Source: an uncultured Roseobacter sp.
Lineage (GTDB): Bacteria; Pseudomonadota; Alphaproteobacteria; Rhodobacterales; Rhodobacteraceae
DNA length: 51,893 nt
Direction: 5' to 3'
NCBI RefSeq assembly: GCF_947496515.1
Contig: NZ_CANMDB010000012.1
Span: forward strand, 117,934 to 169,826
This document shows positions 36,251-45,116 of this stretch, in pieces. Both the position numbers and the translations under genes were made by a program. Each line of letters opens with the position of its first letter. The stretch's first letter is position 1. The notes under the pieces are model-generated. The model ran no database searches, had not been told where the DNA came from, and saw nothing but the letters and a program-made list of their open reading frames with translations.

Positions 36251-36377
36251 GCCGGATGCCGCGCAAGGTTCGGGTGTCCGTTTTTTCAACATATTGATTG
36301 ACACCGCCAGCTGGAAAGCGTGCAGTTTTTTCGTGACGACTCTCGCGCATAATCGTAGTTATGTTGAGCTTAGCCAT
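36237..36377 (-). pseudogene. Truncated start of the next tra gene after traC
   Basis: The traC stop overlaps an ATG (TGATG), the same coupling seen at traL/traE and traV/traC. The frame opens with AKLNITTIMRESRHEKTARF but ends after 46 codons inside the terminator of the accessory gene. It is probably the cut-off 5' end of the next transfer gene; I cannot name which. Confidence 0.45.
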
Positions 36378-38854
36378 CAAATCGCCTCCCCACGCGCCAC
36401 CAGCTCGTCAATCGCCGCGGCCACATCAAGACCATGTTGGGTACGCAGATCGCGGAGCTTCTGAACGGTCTCACCGCGGGAGGAAAAAACGGCGATGGAG
36501 TATGGATCGAGGACGAGCCGACCAAAAGCCCAGCCATCCGGGCCACGGATGCCCATCTCGGCGAATTGGCCGGGCACACTGATCAGCGACTTCAGAGAAT
36601 GCGCCGTTCCGGCGCCGACCGACAGTCGACCGTTGGCAAGAAGGGCATCGATAGCCTCCGGCTTCTGGGCCATGAACACATTCCAGTCGCTGTTTTCCAA
36701 ACAGACATTCGCCGCCGGATTGCGGTGATAATCTCCGAGGGTCTGTGTGCCGGTCACTAGCGCACCGGTGTATTTCCGGGCGCGGCGCACGACACCTTCG
36801 AGGAACTGCGCCGTCCCGCCACCAGAGAGCAGATCCCAGGCTTCATCGACCACAATGGCGACGCGCGTGGCACGACTCGTCTTGAACATCAGTTCCGTGC
36901 CAAGAAACATGATGATCTGAAGAACCACTGCCTTGAGATCACCCTGCGCCTTGAGATCCGACATCTCGAAGACTGTCAGGCGCTCCTGGATCGTGATGTT
37001 CGCAGGGCCCGAGAACATCGAGCCATAGATACCACCCACGCAGTAGCGAGAGAGCTTCATGATCACATCGCCGAGCCGAGGCTCGGCTTTTGCCTGCTCC
37101 ACCAGGAGATCGCGCACGAACGTCACCTCGCCGGCATTCCCGTGCGTGTCCCAGACTTCCGCGCAAGCGTTCTGGATGTATTCCTCTTCGATGCCGGAGA
37201 CCCGCCCCTCTCGCTGTTCACCGAGGGACACCATGGTTGCCAGCACGCGTGTCACGAGTTCCAGCGCATCCGTCCGGTACTCGTCCTGGTCCATCTTGTC
37301 CGCGACCAACATCGAGAAGGGATTGAGCCGGATCGCATCGCTCGCCGACATGCCGATCCACTTGCCTTCGAAGAGCTCGCAGGTCGTCTTGAAGCTTTCG
37401 CCGTCGTCAATCACGAGCACCCGTCCGCCGGTGCAGTAGAGGTTCTGGATGAGCTCCTGCATAAAGACGGATTTGCCAGATCCAGGCTTGCCGACCACGG
37501 CGACGTTGTAGTTGCCCGAGTTTTCGAAATTGTCCCACGGAAAGAGCTGTCCTTGCCGTCCGACAAGCAGCATCGAGCGATACGATCGACAGCCCGTCCA
37601 CTCCCCGTGGATCGGCGCCAGTGCCGCCACCGCAGCACCCTTGCGCTTCTTGACCCGGCTCGCCTTTCGGAGATCCTTCATCAGGGAGCCTGACGCCTGG
37701 AACGGTAGGGAAGACAGAAACACGGGCAGCTGCAGGAATGTGTCCTGCTCGAGATTTACATTGGCGGAGCGGTAGATCTTCGCCATCTCTGTTAAAGCTG
37801 CCCGTGACTGCTCGATATCTCCGCGTGCGTAGGCCGACACCGTCGTGACCGTTTCGAAAAGCCGCTCGCCCTGCTCCACTTCCTGTTGAAGCGCGCGCAG
37901 CTCGCCATCCTTCTCGGTGAGGTTTTCGATGTATTTGCCCCACTTCGTTTCCTGCGCGTGGAGCACCCCTGCCCTTGCACGCACGATCTGCGACGAGGTT
38001 TTCTGCGCGTTTTGCGCCCGGGCCGTCATGCAGGTCAGCACCGGTCCATGCGGCGCATCGCCGGGCCGATCCGGCGCGCCATTAAAGAGCGATCCCAGAA
38101 AAAACGACCACTCTTTCGGAACCATGCGCACGGTCGCGGACGAGACGGACATTTGCGGCCGGTTCAGAAACTCTAATCCATCGCGTCCCACAGACACGCC
38201 GGCACCGGGTATCTGGTAGTTGAGCGGGCTTTCATCGTCGTATCCCATGCGCTCGCTCAGCCGATCTCCCCGCGCGTAGAGCCACTCGGAGAGATACTCG
38301 ACGAACATCGCTGGGCCGACGTCCCGGACCATCTTCTCGCCGCCGAACGCCGTCATCAGGTTCTTGCGGAAATCGCTCAGGCTCTTGAGAACGCCCGTGT
38401 CCGGCCCGTCATCCACATAACCGGCGATCAGGATCCGACGCCGGTGCGGCACGCATTTCACCAGGCCGTCAGATCCAAAGGCCATCTTTGCCAGATGCGC
38501 CTGTCGCGCTTCGGCCATGCGCACGGTCAACGGAGATTTGACAACTTTCGCCTGCATCCAGGCGGTCGTTTCCTCGGTGAGGTTGGGCGATGTCCAATTG
38601 AGAAACTGCACCGTCCCATCCGCTGGGCAGTAGTTATTGATCGCGGCCTGGATCGTTTCAACCGTATCGGAGCCGACGAGCGGGGGCGCTTCGAGCAGAA
38701 AGCCCGTCGTGCCTTCGTTCACGTAGATCTGCTCTTTCGGATCGTAGATCCGGTAGGTCAGCAGATCCGACAACACGTGGTCGATGAAGGTCTGACGGTT
38801 GCCTTCCGTCCAGGGCGCATCATCGAAGAGCTTGGTGAACATCCGCTGAAGCAT
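36377..38854 (-). CDS. traC: F-type T4SS assembly ATPase TraC (VirB4 family)
   Basis: 825-aa cytoplasmic ATPase driving pilus assembly and DNA transfer. Walker A GKPGSGKS lies near residue 457 and Walker B IVVDEAWDLL near 670. The N-terminal half is the TraC/VirB4 domain that contacts the inner-membrane complex. The length is usual (F TraC is about 875). I chose the ATG at 38854, which overlaps the traV stop and follows GGGGGAACC, over a GTG five codons earlier. It is the last intact gene of this T4SS operon; what normally follows traC is missing. Confidence 0.94.
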   Translation of the reverse strand: MLQRMFTKLFDDAPWTEGNRQTFIDHVLSDLLTYRIYDPKEQIYVNEGTTGFLLEAPPLVGSDTVETIQAAINNYCPADGTVQFLNWTSPNLTEETTAWMQAKVVKSPLTVRMAEARQAHLAKMAFGSDGLVKCVPHRRRILIAGYVDDGPDTGVLKSLSDFRKNLMTAFGGEKMVRDVGPAMFVEYLSEWLYARGDRLSERMGYDDESPLNYQIPGAGVSVGRDGLEFLNRPQMSVSSATVRMVPKEWSFFLGSLFNGAPDRPGDAPHGPVLTCMTARAQNAQKTSSQIVRARAGVLHAQETKWGKYIENLTEKDGELRALQQEVEQGERLFETVTTVSAYARGDIEQSRAALTEMAKIYRSANVNLEQDTFLQLPVFLSSLPFQASGSLMKDLRKASRVKKRKGAAVAALAPIHGEWTGCRSYRSMLLVGRQGQLFPWDNFENSGNYNVAVVGKPGSGKSVFMQELIQNLYCTGGRVLVIDDGESFKTTCELFEGKWIGMSASDAIRLNPFSMLVADKMDQDEYRTDALELVTRVLATMVSLGEQREGRVSGIEEEYIQNACAEVWDTHGNAGEVTFVRDLLVEQAKAEPRLGDVIMKLSRYCVGGIYGSMFSGPANITIQERLTVFEMSDLKAQGDLKAVVLQIIMFLGTELMFKTSRATRVAIVVDEAWDLLSGGGTAQFLEGVVRRARKYTGALVTGTQTLGDYHRNPAANVCLENSDWNVFMAQKPEAIDALLANGRLSVGAGTAHSLKSLISVPGQFAEMGIRGPDGWAFGRLVLDPYSIAVFSSRGETVQKLRDLRTQHGLDVAAAIDELVARGEAI

Positions 38855-39261
38855 CAGCGGTTCCCCCACCGCGCTTCGCGGATCACGAAATGAACGTAAG
38901 TGGCCTCATGCAGCACCTGGTTCTCATCGAGCCGTGGTGCGACCCACAGCGCGCCGGTCTTTTCTGGAATGCGGTAGCGGGCGGAGACGTAAGCCGGACC
39001 ACCGTCTCCGAGCCCCCTGCCCTGCGCTGATTTGCCGATCCCCAAAGGTTGCTGCGAGAGTGACTTGCCTTGAGCGTCACGCGGATCCTCGGCGACGGAT
39101 CGGGCGTTGTGGCCCGAGACGATATCATCCACCTCCGACAGGCTTGCACAGGGCGTGCCGACCTCGGCATCGCAGAGGAAGTTCTTCTCTGTGTTTCCGG
39201 TTGTCGTACATCCTGCGGCGGCAAGGAGGATGAGGCAGAGTAGGCACGATTTGGGCGACAT
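38854..39261 (-). CDS. traV: F-type T4SS outer-membrane lipoprotein TraV
   Basis: 135-aa lipoprotein with the lipobox LLAAAGC at about residues 12-18. Two more Cys follow in NFLCDAEVGTPCASL, the short Cys pattern characteristic of TraV. TraV anchors the TraK-TraB core complex to the outer membrane. The frame extends 22 codons upstream, but the ATG at 39261 gives a proper signal peptide (MSPKSCLLCLILL). A 102-nt gap separates it from traB; the stop overlaps the traC start. Confidence 0.82.
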   Translation of the reverse strand: MSPKSCLLCLILLAAAGCTTTGNTEKNFLCDAEVGTPCASLSEVDDIVSGHNARSVAEDPRDAQGKSLSQQPLGIGKSAQGRGLGDGGPAYVSARYRIPEKTGALWVAPRLDENQVLHEATYVHFVIREARWGNR

Positions 39262-39363
39262 CAGAGATCTCCTGTCAGATATGAAGGTAAGGAAGGCGGG
39301 CACCAAGCTGGCGCCTCGCTGGCGCAAGCAGAGAGGCCAGTCAGCGCGAAGATGAGAGCGGCT

Positions 39364-40638
39364 CTAGTCAAGCTTCACGCCCTCCATGAAGACCAGCTCC
39401 ACCTCGGTACCGCCGTAGAGAGACACGACAGGCTGATACTGCTCGGCACGCTGGATGTAGTAGTTCGCCAGGCGATCCGCGGCACCCGAGATACCGCCTG
39501 ATGCAGCCCCTGCCCCGGCACTCTGCAGCACGTCCTCGAAGCCGGCCTGTTCCGCCTTCGCACCGGCAGTCGCGACCGACTGCAGCCCACCGGCAAGACC
39601 GCCGAGCGCCCCGGCAATACCTGCCGAGCGAATGAGCGGGCCTTCCCGGCTGGTCACAAGACCGCGCGAGCCAGTCTTGCCGGAGCCACTCATGTACCCA
39701 GCCACATCTGCTTCAAAGACTTCCCGATTGTCCTTGATGCACGACATCTTGATCAGGCGGACGTAGACGCGCTCGCTACTGAGATCGCCTCTTGCGGACC
39801 CCGTCACCGTGCAGCCAGTCAGGTTGACCTTGTGACCGCGCGTGGAGCGTGTCCCGGCCGTGACCGCGTGTCCCGTGATCCGAAAGATCACCGGGATCGG
39901 CTCGCCCTGAGAGGTCACCCCTGTCGAAGCATCCACACCCGACAGCACTGTCGCTGGCGCGTAAGACCCGGCAGGCAGATAGTTCTCCAGGAAGGTCGGC
40001 GCATCCTCCTCGATCATCTCGGCGCGCGCTTCCATCGGCGTCAGCTGAAACTGCCGATCGAATGACACGGTTGCGGGTTGAAAGCCCCCTCCCCCACCGG
40101 GCAACGGCGGTGGCGCACCCGGACCCGTTGGCTGACCCTGACCGAGAGGCGCCTGGATAAAATCACCACCATTAAGCTGGGTCATCGGCGAAGCGACAAC
40201 TGCTTGCCTGAGATAGTCGTCCGCAAGACCAGGAGCAGAGGGGATGCGCCCTGCCCTACCCGACTGCTCCACGAGGACCGCTTTCAGAGCTTCAACCTCA
40301 CCTTGCACCCTGAGAAGCTCATCGTCGTATTCGGTCGTAATCGCATCAATGCGCTTTTCCGCCTGGTCTTCGAATGTCGCCAGCGCGCGCTCAAGCCGCG
40401 AGTTAGTTTGCTCGAGCTTCTCCACGCGGCTCCGACCATTGGTCACCCAGGACATCTCGGGAGATGCACCATCGGTTTTGCGCGCCACCATAGACCGCGT
40501 GAGGCTGGCTTCTTGCAGACGAACGCCCTCCGGCGTGTCGAAAGACAGAAGCCGTGTCATTCCATAGAAGGTCGCCAGCACAATCCCGGCGCACACGGCG
40601 ACGATGGCCCATTGCTTGCCTTTCCGAATGTCACTCAT
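39364..40638 (-). CDS. traB: F-type T4SS core protein TraB (VirB10-like)
   Basis: 424 aa spanning the periplasm. One N-terminal membrane anchor (WAIVAVCAGIVLATFYGMT, residues 9-27) is followed by a coiled-coil stretch (VEKLEQTNSRLERALATFED) and a Pro/Gly-rich linker near 170-190. The conserved C-terminal beta domain has YVRLIKMSCI and Gly-rich helices. TraB links the inner-membrane ATPases to the outer-membrane TraK/TraV ring. Order and size match the F-type operon. Confidence 0.92.
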   Translation of the reverse strand: MSDIRKGKQWAIVAVCAGIVLATFYGMTRLLSFDTPEGVRLQEASLTRSMVARKTDGASPEMSWVTNGRSRVEKLEQTNSRLERALATFEDQAEKRIDAITTEYDDELLRVQGEVEALKAVLVEQSGRAGRIPSAPGLADDYLRQAVVASPMTQLNGGDFIQAPLGQGQPTGPGAPPPLPGGGGGFQPATVSFDRQFQLTPMEARAEMIEEDAPTFLENYLPAGSYAPATVLSGVDASTGVTSQGEPIPVIFRITGHAVTAGTRSTRGHKVNLTGCTVTGSARGDLSSERVYVRLIKMSCIKDNREVFEADVAGYMSGSGKTGSRGLVTSREGPLIRSAGIAGALGGLAGGLQSVATAGAKAEQAGFEDVLQSAGAGAASGGISGAADRLANYYIQRAEQYQPVVSLYGGTEVELVFMEGVKLD

Positions 40639-40674
40639 GTCATCTCTCCAATCTTGGCTGGCGGCTCACAGCGC

Positions 40675-41373
40675 TCATCGCTTCTCGACCACCACGACCC
40701 AGGTCCGATTGCTGGTTGTTTGATCATCGACCCACACGGCCACCGTCTTGCTCGTGTAGAACGCCTGCGGTCTTGGCCGCGCACCGCCGGCCACCATCAC
40801 CCGCGCCCGCAGCCCGCCTTTGCTGTAGGTCGATACGTTCGCCCCGCTCCGAAACCCGGCAGCCGACTTCGTGCCAATCTTCGATGCGATGGCAGCACGC
40901 ACGAAACCGACGAGCTGGCCCTCGTAGCCTGAAGAACCGCCGTCACTCACCTCGAACCCAGACCCGCTTCTTGTGGCCGCAGGCTCCTCTTTCCGCTCGG
41001 ATGCTGCCTTGGCGCTCTTCACGCCGATCAGATCTATGACAACCGTCTGAGTGCCGAGACCGCGCGTCGGCGTCATCGTGAAACCGATGGTATGCCCGGC
41101 TTCCGTCACGAGATGACCGCTCTCCGGAATCTGATCGACACCCTGGAAGTCCAGAAAGATGTCCCCGGTCTTGTCGTCGTTCGCGACACGGAACTGGCTT
41201 TCCGTTTGCACCAGTCGTTTGATGCGATGACCTTTGACGGTGATCCGCGTGGGCCCGTCGGCAGAAACCTGGAAGCTCACCTCACCATCGGGCCGCACCC
41301 GAAAGGTTCCTGCGAAGGCCTCGAGACCCAGGCTCAGAATGATCGCGAGGGACAAAAGAATGGTTTTAGTCAT
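40675..41373 (-). CDS. traK: F-type T4SS secretin-like protein TraK (VirB9-like)
   Basis: 232-aa periplasmic/outer-membrane core protein. The signal peptide (TKTILLSLAIILSLGLEAFA) opens it, and the body is beta-rich with GTFRVRPDGEVSFQVSA and HTIGFTMTPTRGLGTQTV, as in TraK. The C-terminal 80 residues end in QTTSNRTWVVVVEKR. I prefer the ATG at 41373, preceded by GAAGGG, to a GTG at 41382. It lies 5 nt after traE and before traB. Confidence 0.88.
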   Translation of the reverse strand: MTKTILLSLAIILSLGLEAFAGTFRVRPDGEVSFQVSADGPTRITVKGHRIKRLVQTESQFRVANDDKTGDIFLDFQGVDQIPESGHLVTEAGHTIGFTMTPTRGLGTQTVVIDLIGVKSAKAASERKEEPAATRSGSGFEVSDGGSSGYEGQLVGFVRAAIASKIGTKSAAGFRSGANVSTYSKGGLRARVMVAGGARPRPQAFYTSKTVAVWVDDQTTSNRTWVVVVEKR

Positions 41374-41378
41374 GTCAC

Positions 41379-41933
41379 TCACCCTTCCATCACGAGAACT
41401 TCGAAATCGGCGAGCCGCACGGAGGATGCTTCGCGGGCAAAGCGCAGCACCACCTCGCGGTCCTCGCGCGTCACGAAACTCGTCTCGATATACGTGCTGA
41501 GGCTGCCCTTGACCGTGACCTCCAGAGCGGTCCAGTCATGCTCGATCTCATTGACGAAGAAGACGGTTGTGATCTTCCTCTCGCGGATGTCATCCGCGAC
41601 CTCGTCATACGCATCGAGCAAGGTCGGCCGAGTGCGAATGCTTGCAATCCGCTCAAGCGCCTGGCGCCCGTAGGCGGTCGATTCCGGGGATGAGTTGAAA
41701 AACGAATAGACAGCATCGAGCGCAATGGCTTCGACGTAGCGCGGATCCACATGACCGTTTGACACCATGCCATCCGATACACGCGATGGTACAAGCACCG
41801 TTGTCCGATGGGTTGTCATCAGTGTTGCTGAGAGGAGCATCACGATGACCAACAGCAGCATTCCAAAGGCTGCGAAGACATTCCGGCTGCGGCGAGCTAC
41901 CTTCAATTGACGGTTCATCGCATCGAAGTTCAT
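41379..41933 (-). CDS. traE: F-type T4SS inner-membrane protein TraE (VirB5/VirB8-like)
   Basis: 184 aa: one N-terminal membrane helix (VFAAFGMLLLVIVMLLSATL, about residues 19-38) and a periplasmic domain. This matches TraE in size, topology and place between traL and traK. The frame runs open to 42269, but the ATG at 41933 overlaps the traL stop (TGATG) and is the right start. Confidence 0.88.
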   Translation of the reverse strand: MNFDAMNRQLKVARRSRNVFAAFGMLLLVIVMLLSATLMTTHRTTVLVPSRVSDGMVSNGHVDPRYVEAIALDAVYSFFNSSPESTAYGRQALERIASIRTRPTLLDAYDEVADDIRERKITTVFFVNEIEHDWTALEVTVKGSLSTYIETSFVTREDREVVLRFAREASSVRLADFEVLVMEG

Positions 41934-42229
41934 CACCCTCTCCAATGCTGGATGTGAGACGGTGGAAAACTCCGGTACGGCGTGATCGCGGGCGGACAGA
42001 ACCAGTAAAGGGCTGCGACCAGTCGAGCCATGCCCCCGTCCCCTTTCACGTGCTTCCAGACGAGATAGACGACAAAACCTATGAACGCGCCCAGGAAGAC
42101 CTTCTGGGTCATCCACCCCATCATGAAGGGCAGCCCGAAGGCAAAAGCATCGTCCACGGTGAAGATCAGAAAGCGGGTCTGATCTTCCAAACGTTGCTCG
42201 ATCCTGACCACTTGATCGTTGGTATCCAT
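41933..42229 (-). CDS. traL: F-type T4SS protein TraL (VirB3-like)
   Basis: 98-aa inner-membrane protein with two membrane segments (about residues 30-50 and 72-88). The TraL-type C-terminal block is ALYWFCPPAITPYRSFPPSH. TraL helps anchor the assembly ATPase TraC at the membrane. The ATG at 42229 is preferred over a GTG one codon earlier. It follows the pilin gene after about 50 nt. Confidence 0.9.
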   Translation of the reverse strand: MDTNDQVVRIEQRLEDQTRFLIFTVDDAFAFGLPFMMGWMTQKVFLGAFIGFVVYLVWKHVKGDGGMARLVAALYWFCPPAITPYRSFPPSHIQHWRG

Positions 42230-42280
42230 CACATGCCCCCGAAATGAAAATGGCCCTCGCCGCTGGCAAGAGCCGTTAAG

Positions 42281-42712
42281 TTAGCCGCCGATCACGTCAG
42301 CCGTTGAGGCAAGCGCTGCCAAAGCTGTCGTCTCCGCAGGCGCAGCAACCTCTGCCGTGATCTCGACAAGCGGTCCGTTCAGCATGTCGACGGTCGCACT
42401 GAAGCCACCCAGGCCAGACAAGGCAGGCAGACCATAACCGGCAAAGACCGAGGCCCCGATCACGCCGAGCGCCCAGCCCATCCGGCTCGTGAAAATCCAG
42501 ACAGCAATGGAGCCGATCAGCCCACCGATCATCAGTGCATTCATCAGGTTGCCCTGAAGCAAAGCGTTGAAGTCGGTGCTGAGCGTTGCGAAGGACGCAT
42601 CGACGCCTGTCGCGTTGGCGTTGGCCGCCAGAGTTGGTCCAGCCAGAAGGCAAAGGGATAGTGTTGCAGCCAGACCCAAAACGGGTCGGCTGCGGTGAAA
42701 AATCACCGGCAT
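42281..42712 (-). CDS. traA: F-type conjugative pilin TraA
   Basis: 143-aa pilin precursor. A long leader (VLGLAATLSLCLLAGPTLAA) ends near residue 30. The mature part has two hydrophobic helices (ALMIGGLIGSIAVWIFTSRM and GVIGASVFAGYGLPALSGLG) joined by a short basic turn, as F-type pilins have. It is the first gene of the traALEKBVC operon. The ATG at 42712 follows CAGGAGAATTTGCT. A 5' untranslated hairpin precedes it. Confidence 0.88.
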   Translation of the reverse strand: MPVIFHRSRPVLGLAATLSLCLLAGPTLAANANATGVDASFATLSTDFNALLQGNLMNALMIGGLIGSIAVWIFTSRMGWALGVIGASVFAGYGLPALSGLGGFSATVDMLNGPLVEITAEVAAPAETTALAALASTADVIGG

Positions 42713-42730
42713 AGCAAATTCTCCTGATGT

Positions 42731-42784
42731 CACGGCGAAACTGCCGTGCATACAGGGCTACAACTCAGGTGGTATTTCTGTCAA
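42731..42784 (-). promoter_or_regulatory. Promoter and leader hairpin of the tra operon
   Basis: On the minus strand a perfect -35 box TTGACA (42784-42779) follows an A/T-rich stretch. The -10 region is weak (TAGCCC-like). In the leader, CACGGC-N6-GCCGTG (42748-42731) forms a hairpin about 19 nt before the traA start, close to its ribosome site, and could affect pilin translation. Confidence 0.55.
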
Positions 42785-42816
42785 TTAAAAAAGCAAGAAC
42801 GTATACTTTTGGTTTT

Positions 42817-43134
42817 TTATTTTCCGTTCCTTGACCACGGTGGCTTCTCGATCACCGCCATTGCTTGAGTGCTACCATCGATCCCGTGCACCTCAATCTC
42901 TCTCACGCCAGCATCGAACAGCATGGCCGTTGCGCCTTCGATCTTCATCTTCTTCAACGTAGACGCAGTGTCCATCAACCAGAACTGTGTCTTTCCCATC
43001 AGCCCCAGCACGATGTACCTCGAGCCAATGAAGGTGCCGTCCGGACGCAAGCGATAAATTGCAAACCGGCCCCCGGAAGCCACAAAGTCCTCAACAGCAT
43101 CAACCGACAAGAAGTATGAATTTACTCGCGTCAA
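42817..43134 (-). CDS. Hypothetical protein upstream of the tra operon
   Basis: About 105 aa with no family recognised. The core is alpha/beta-like (FAIYRLRPDGTFIGSRYIVL, FWLMDTASTLKKMKIEGATA) and ends in a basic tail. The start is uncertain: a TTG at 43134 preceded by GAGGAG is preferred because the open frame otherwise runs to 43236 over the divergent regulator. It is transcribed toward traA, whose promoter lies about 35 nt downstream. A regulatory role is possible but not shown. Confidence 0.55.
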   Translation of the reverse strand: MTRVNSYFLSVDAVEDFVASGGRFAIYRLRPDGTFIGSRYIVLGLMGKTQFWLMDTASTLKKMKIEGATAMLFDAGVREIEVHGIDGSTQAMAVIEKPPWSRNGK

Positions 43135-43185
43135 AACGCGGCTCTCCTCTGGTTTTTTGACGTGCCACTCTTTGGCGAGCAAGAT

Positions 43186-43770
43186 ATGACAGGTTTGGTA
43201 AAAGCCGCAACAAAGCAAAACATCGCAACCGAGCACGAGCTACCCCGTATGAAGTTAACTCAAGATCAGACAGTCTCCGTGGCAAGTCTCTCCCAGATGC
43301 TCGGTTCTCCGGGAGCCCGGCCAATTGTCGAATGCCACGTTCAGGACGAACGTCGGGTCTGGATCGTAGGTGTTGAGCAGAATAGCGAGAAGCTGTTCCT
43401 GACGAAGGCTCGGTCCAACGAGCTAACAACGTATAAGACGATGCGGTTTCTGGAACAAATTCTTGAAACACTGCAGGTCGGACCGGTCAATCTGCCCCTG
43501 ACGACTGCGGAGTACGATCCGATTGATGGCTATATTCGGGAACGGTACGATAGAATACTGGGGTACATGAAAGAGAAAAAGATGACTATGACCGAACTTA
43601 GCAAAGCGGTTGGTCACCATGGTCCGCGTATCAGCATCGTCATCAAACAAGGCATAAGAGATCGTGAGATCGAGGAGCGTGTGGCCAAAGCATTGGGCTT
43701 TGAGGTAGAAGCACTCTTTCCCACTTCAATCCTCGATACGCTAGCGCGTGAAAGCAAGGATGGCGCATGA
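43186..43770 (+). CDS. Helix-turn-helix regulator next to the tra operon
   Basis: About 194 aa. The C-terminal 60 residues have a Cro/XRE-like helix-turn-helix (MTMTELSKAVGHHGPRISIV, then IEERVAKALGFEVEALFP). The N-terminal part has no named domain. Three starts are possible: GTG at 43162, ATG at 43186 and ATG at 43249. A TTGACG box at 43156 would fit a start at 43249. It is divergent from the gene leading into the tra operon, so control of transfer genes is likely by position. Confidence 0.7.
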   Translation: MTGLVKAATKQNIATEHELPRMKLTQDQTVSVASLSQMLGSPGARPIVECHVQDERRVWIVGVEQNSEKLFLTKARSNELTTYKTMRFLEQILETLQVGPVNLPLTTAEYDPIDGYIRERYDRILGYMKEKKMTMTELSKAVGHHGPRISIVIKQGIRDREIEERVAKALGFEVEALFPTSILDTLARESKDGA

Positions 43771-43788
43771 AGATGACTTGAGATGCAG

Positions 43789-43980
43789 CTAGTACATGAG
43801 CTGCACACCGGGCCCTGCATCTGCAGCAAATTCAGCATCCATACTCTCGTCGCACAAGAGCGCTTCGACGCCTTGGACATATTTGAGCAGCTGGTGAGCG
43901 TCTCGCAGGGCCTCTTGCGGATCACGTTCGAGGAGCTCCTGCTTTGCCTTCCGCAGCCACTCTGTCTCCATGTTTCTCAT
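43789..43980 (-). CDS. Small hypothetical protein
   Basis: 63 aa, acidic and helical (EWLRKAKQELLERDPQEALR), with no known family. GGAGG sits 7 nt before the ATG, an almost perfect ribosome site, which is the main reason to accept it. No signal peptide or membrane segment. It is convergent with the preceding regulator, and its partner is unknown. Confidence 0.6.
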   Translation of the reverse strand: MRNMETEWLRKAKQELLERDPQEALRDAHQLLKYVQGVEALLCDESMDAEFAADAGPGVQLMY

Positions 43981-44618
43981 TTGCGCACCTCCGCGTTGCG
44001 AATGTCATAAATCACGCATAGGTAGAATTCTTAATCAAGAGAGAAATTCAAGAATCAGTATTCTGGGTTTTTTTGAGCGGCATCTTGCTCCTATATCGCT
44101 ACCACGTCGCGGCTTCAGAGCAAAGGTTATAGCCAAAAGTCGCTTCCGTGGGTGCCTGCGAACATGCGCGGAGACAACACTCGCAGTGTCGTCCAAGCGG
44201 ATTTACTGCCACCTATTTCAGTGGATGTTCATGGGCACAAAGGTCGTTGGCGGAAGTGCACCAATTGACGGTGCTGATGCGGCGATCGTCGATTGCCTGG
44301 TGGTTTCTCGTGCGCCACGACGCAGCGTGGGTTTCAAGGAGCTGGGTGATAAAGCACCGGTGTGACAAGCGCCCTGTTCTGCCACCTGGATTGTTCGTTC
44401 TCAGTGCGGCGATGACACAATGACCAATGCTTCGACGAGATCGAGCCACTGGCACTGCTCCGTCGCCGATCTCGTCGCTGACTATTGACGCAGGACCGAC
44501 GGGTTTGGTCGAGCACAACTCGCGTGATCTTCCAGCCCCGGGGAACGCAGCTTTCTCCTGTCATCGATAGACAGTGCCTTTGCCCGCGAAATCGAAATAA
44601 GCGTGGGGATTATGGGCT
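43981..44618. other. Gap with no recognisable gene
   Basis: 638 bp with frames of up to 131 codons on either strand. None has a convincing start, ribosome site or family motif. It may hold decayed mobile-element sequence, but I cannot name one. Confidence 0.45.
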
Positions 44619-45116
44619 GTGAAAGTCGGAACGAAGGAACTGATCACCGCTGCCGAACTGCACCATGAGATCGTGTCTGCAATCGCCAAAGAGGTCGGCA
44701 ACATTGCAACCGCTGCGCAGAATGAGTTTGACCAAAACGGAAGGGTCAGCGGCTCGCTGCCGTTCAACGTCGTCGCTACGGAAAGGAAAGTGCGCGAAGC
44801 ATTGCGGGAGATCGCAGCAGAGCTGGAACGCAACGTCGAAGCGCTCGAACGTCTCGACAAGCCGCTGATCGGCCCTGGCGTGAGCGATGTGCTCGATCAG
44901 TATCGCAGTCTTCTGAAAGCCGACTCGCCTTATGAGCAGATATTGATCATGAAAACGGCTGCAGATAGATCGCCGGAGCAGACCATTCTGGCTGATCGTC
45001 AGTCCGCCCTGGCTCGCAACGGCAAATTCCTCGAGCGGATCGCTAGAGGTTTGACGGTTTGGTTGGCTCAGTCTTACTCAAGCATGGTAAGCGGTGCGCT
45101 GTTCACACGGGTCTAA
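44619..45116 (+). CDS. Hypothetical helical protein, 3' end replaced by IS66
   Basis: 165 aa as it stands, beginning with a GTG. It is charged and helical (ITAAELHHEIVSAIAKEVGN, REALREIAAELERNVEALER), probably a coiled coil, of unknown family. The last nine residues (VSGALFTRV) are encoded by the IS66 end. Removing the element and one 8-bp duplication restores LSSALRS and a stop at 47514-47516, so the original protein would have been 163 aa. The change is small, and the protein may still work. Confidence 0.65.
   Translation: MKVGTKELITAAELHHEIVSAIAKEVGNIATAAQNEFDQNGRVSGSLPFNVVATERKVREALREIAAELERNVEALERLDKPLIGPGVSDVLDQYRSLLKADSPYEQILIMKTAADRSPEQTILADRQSALARNGKFLERIARGLTVWLAQSYSSMVSGALFTRV
45079..45086. 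repeat. IS66 target-site duplication, left copy
   Basis: CAAGCATG, identical to 47485-47492. Eight base pairs is the usual IS66 duplication length. Confidence 0.93.

Noticed and set aside
44213-44518. 101-codon minus-strand frame between the small regulator gene and the IS66-hit gene
   Set aside because: I could not match it to any transposase or other family, and there is no ribosome site. It is left as unexplained gap sequence.
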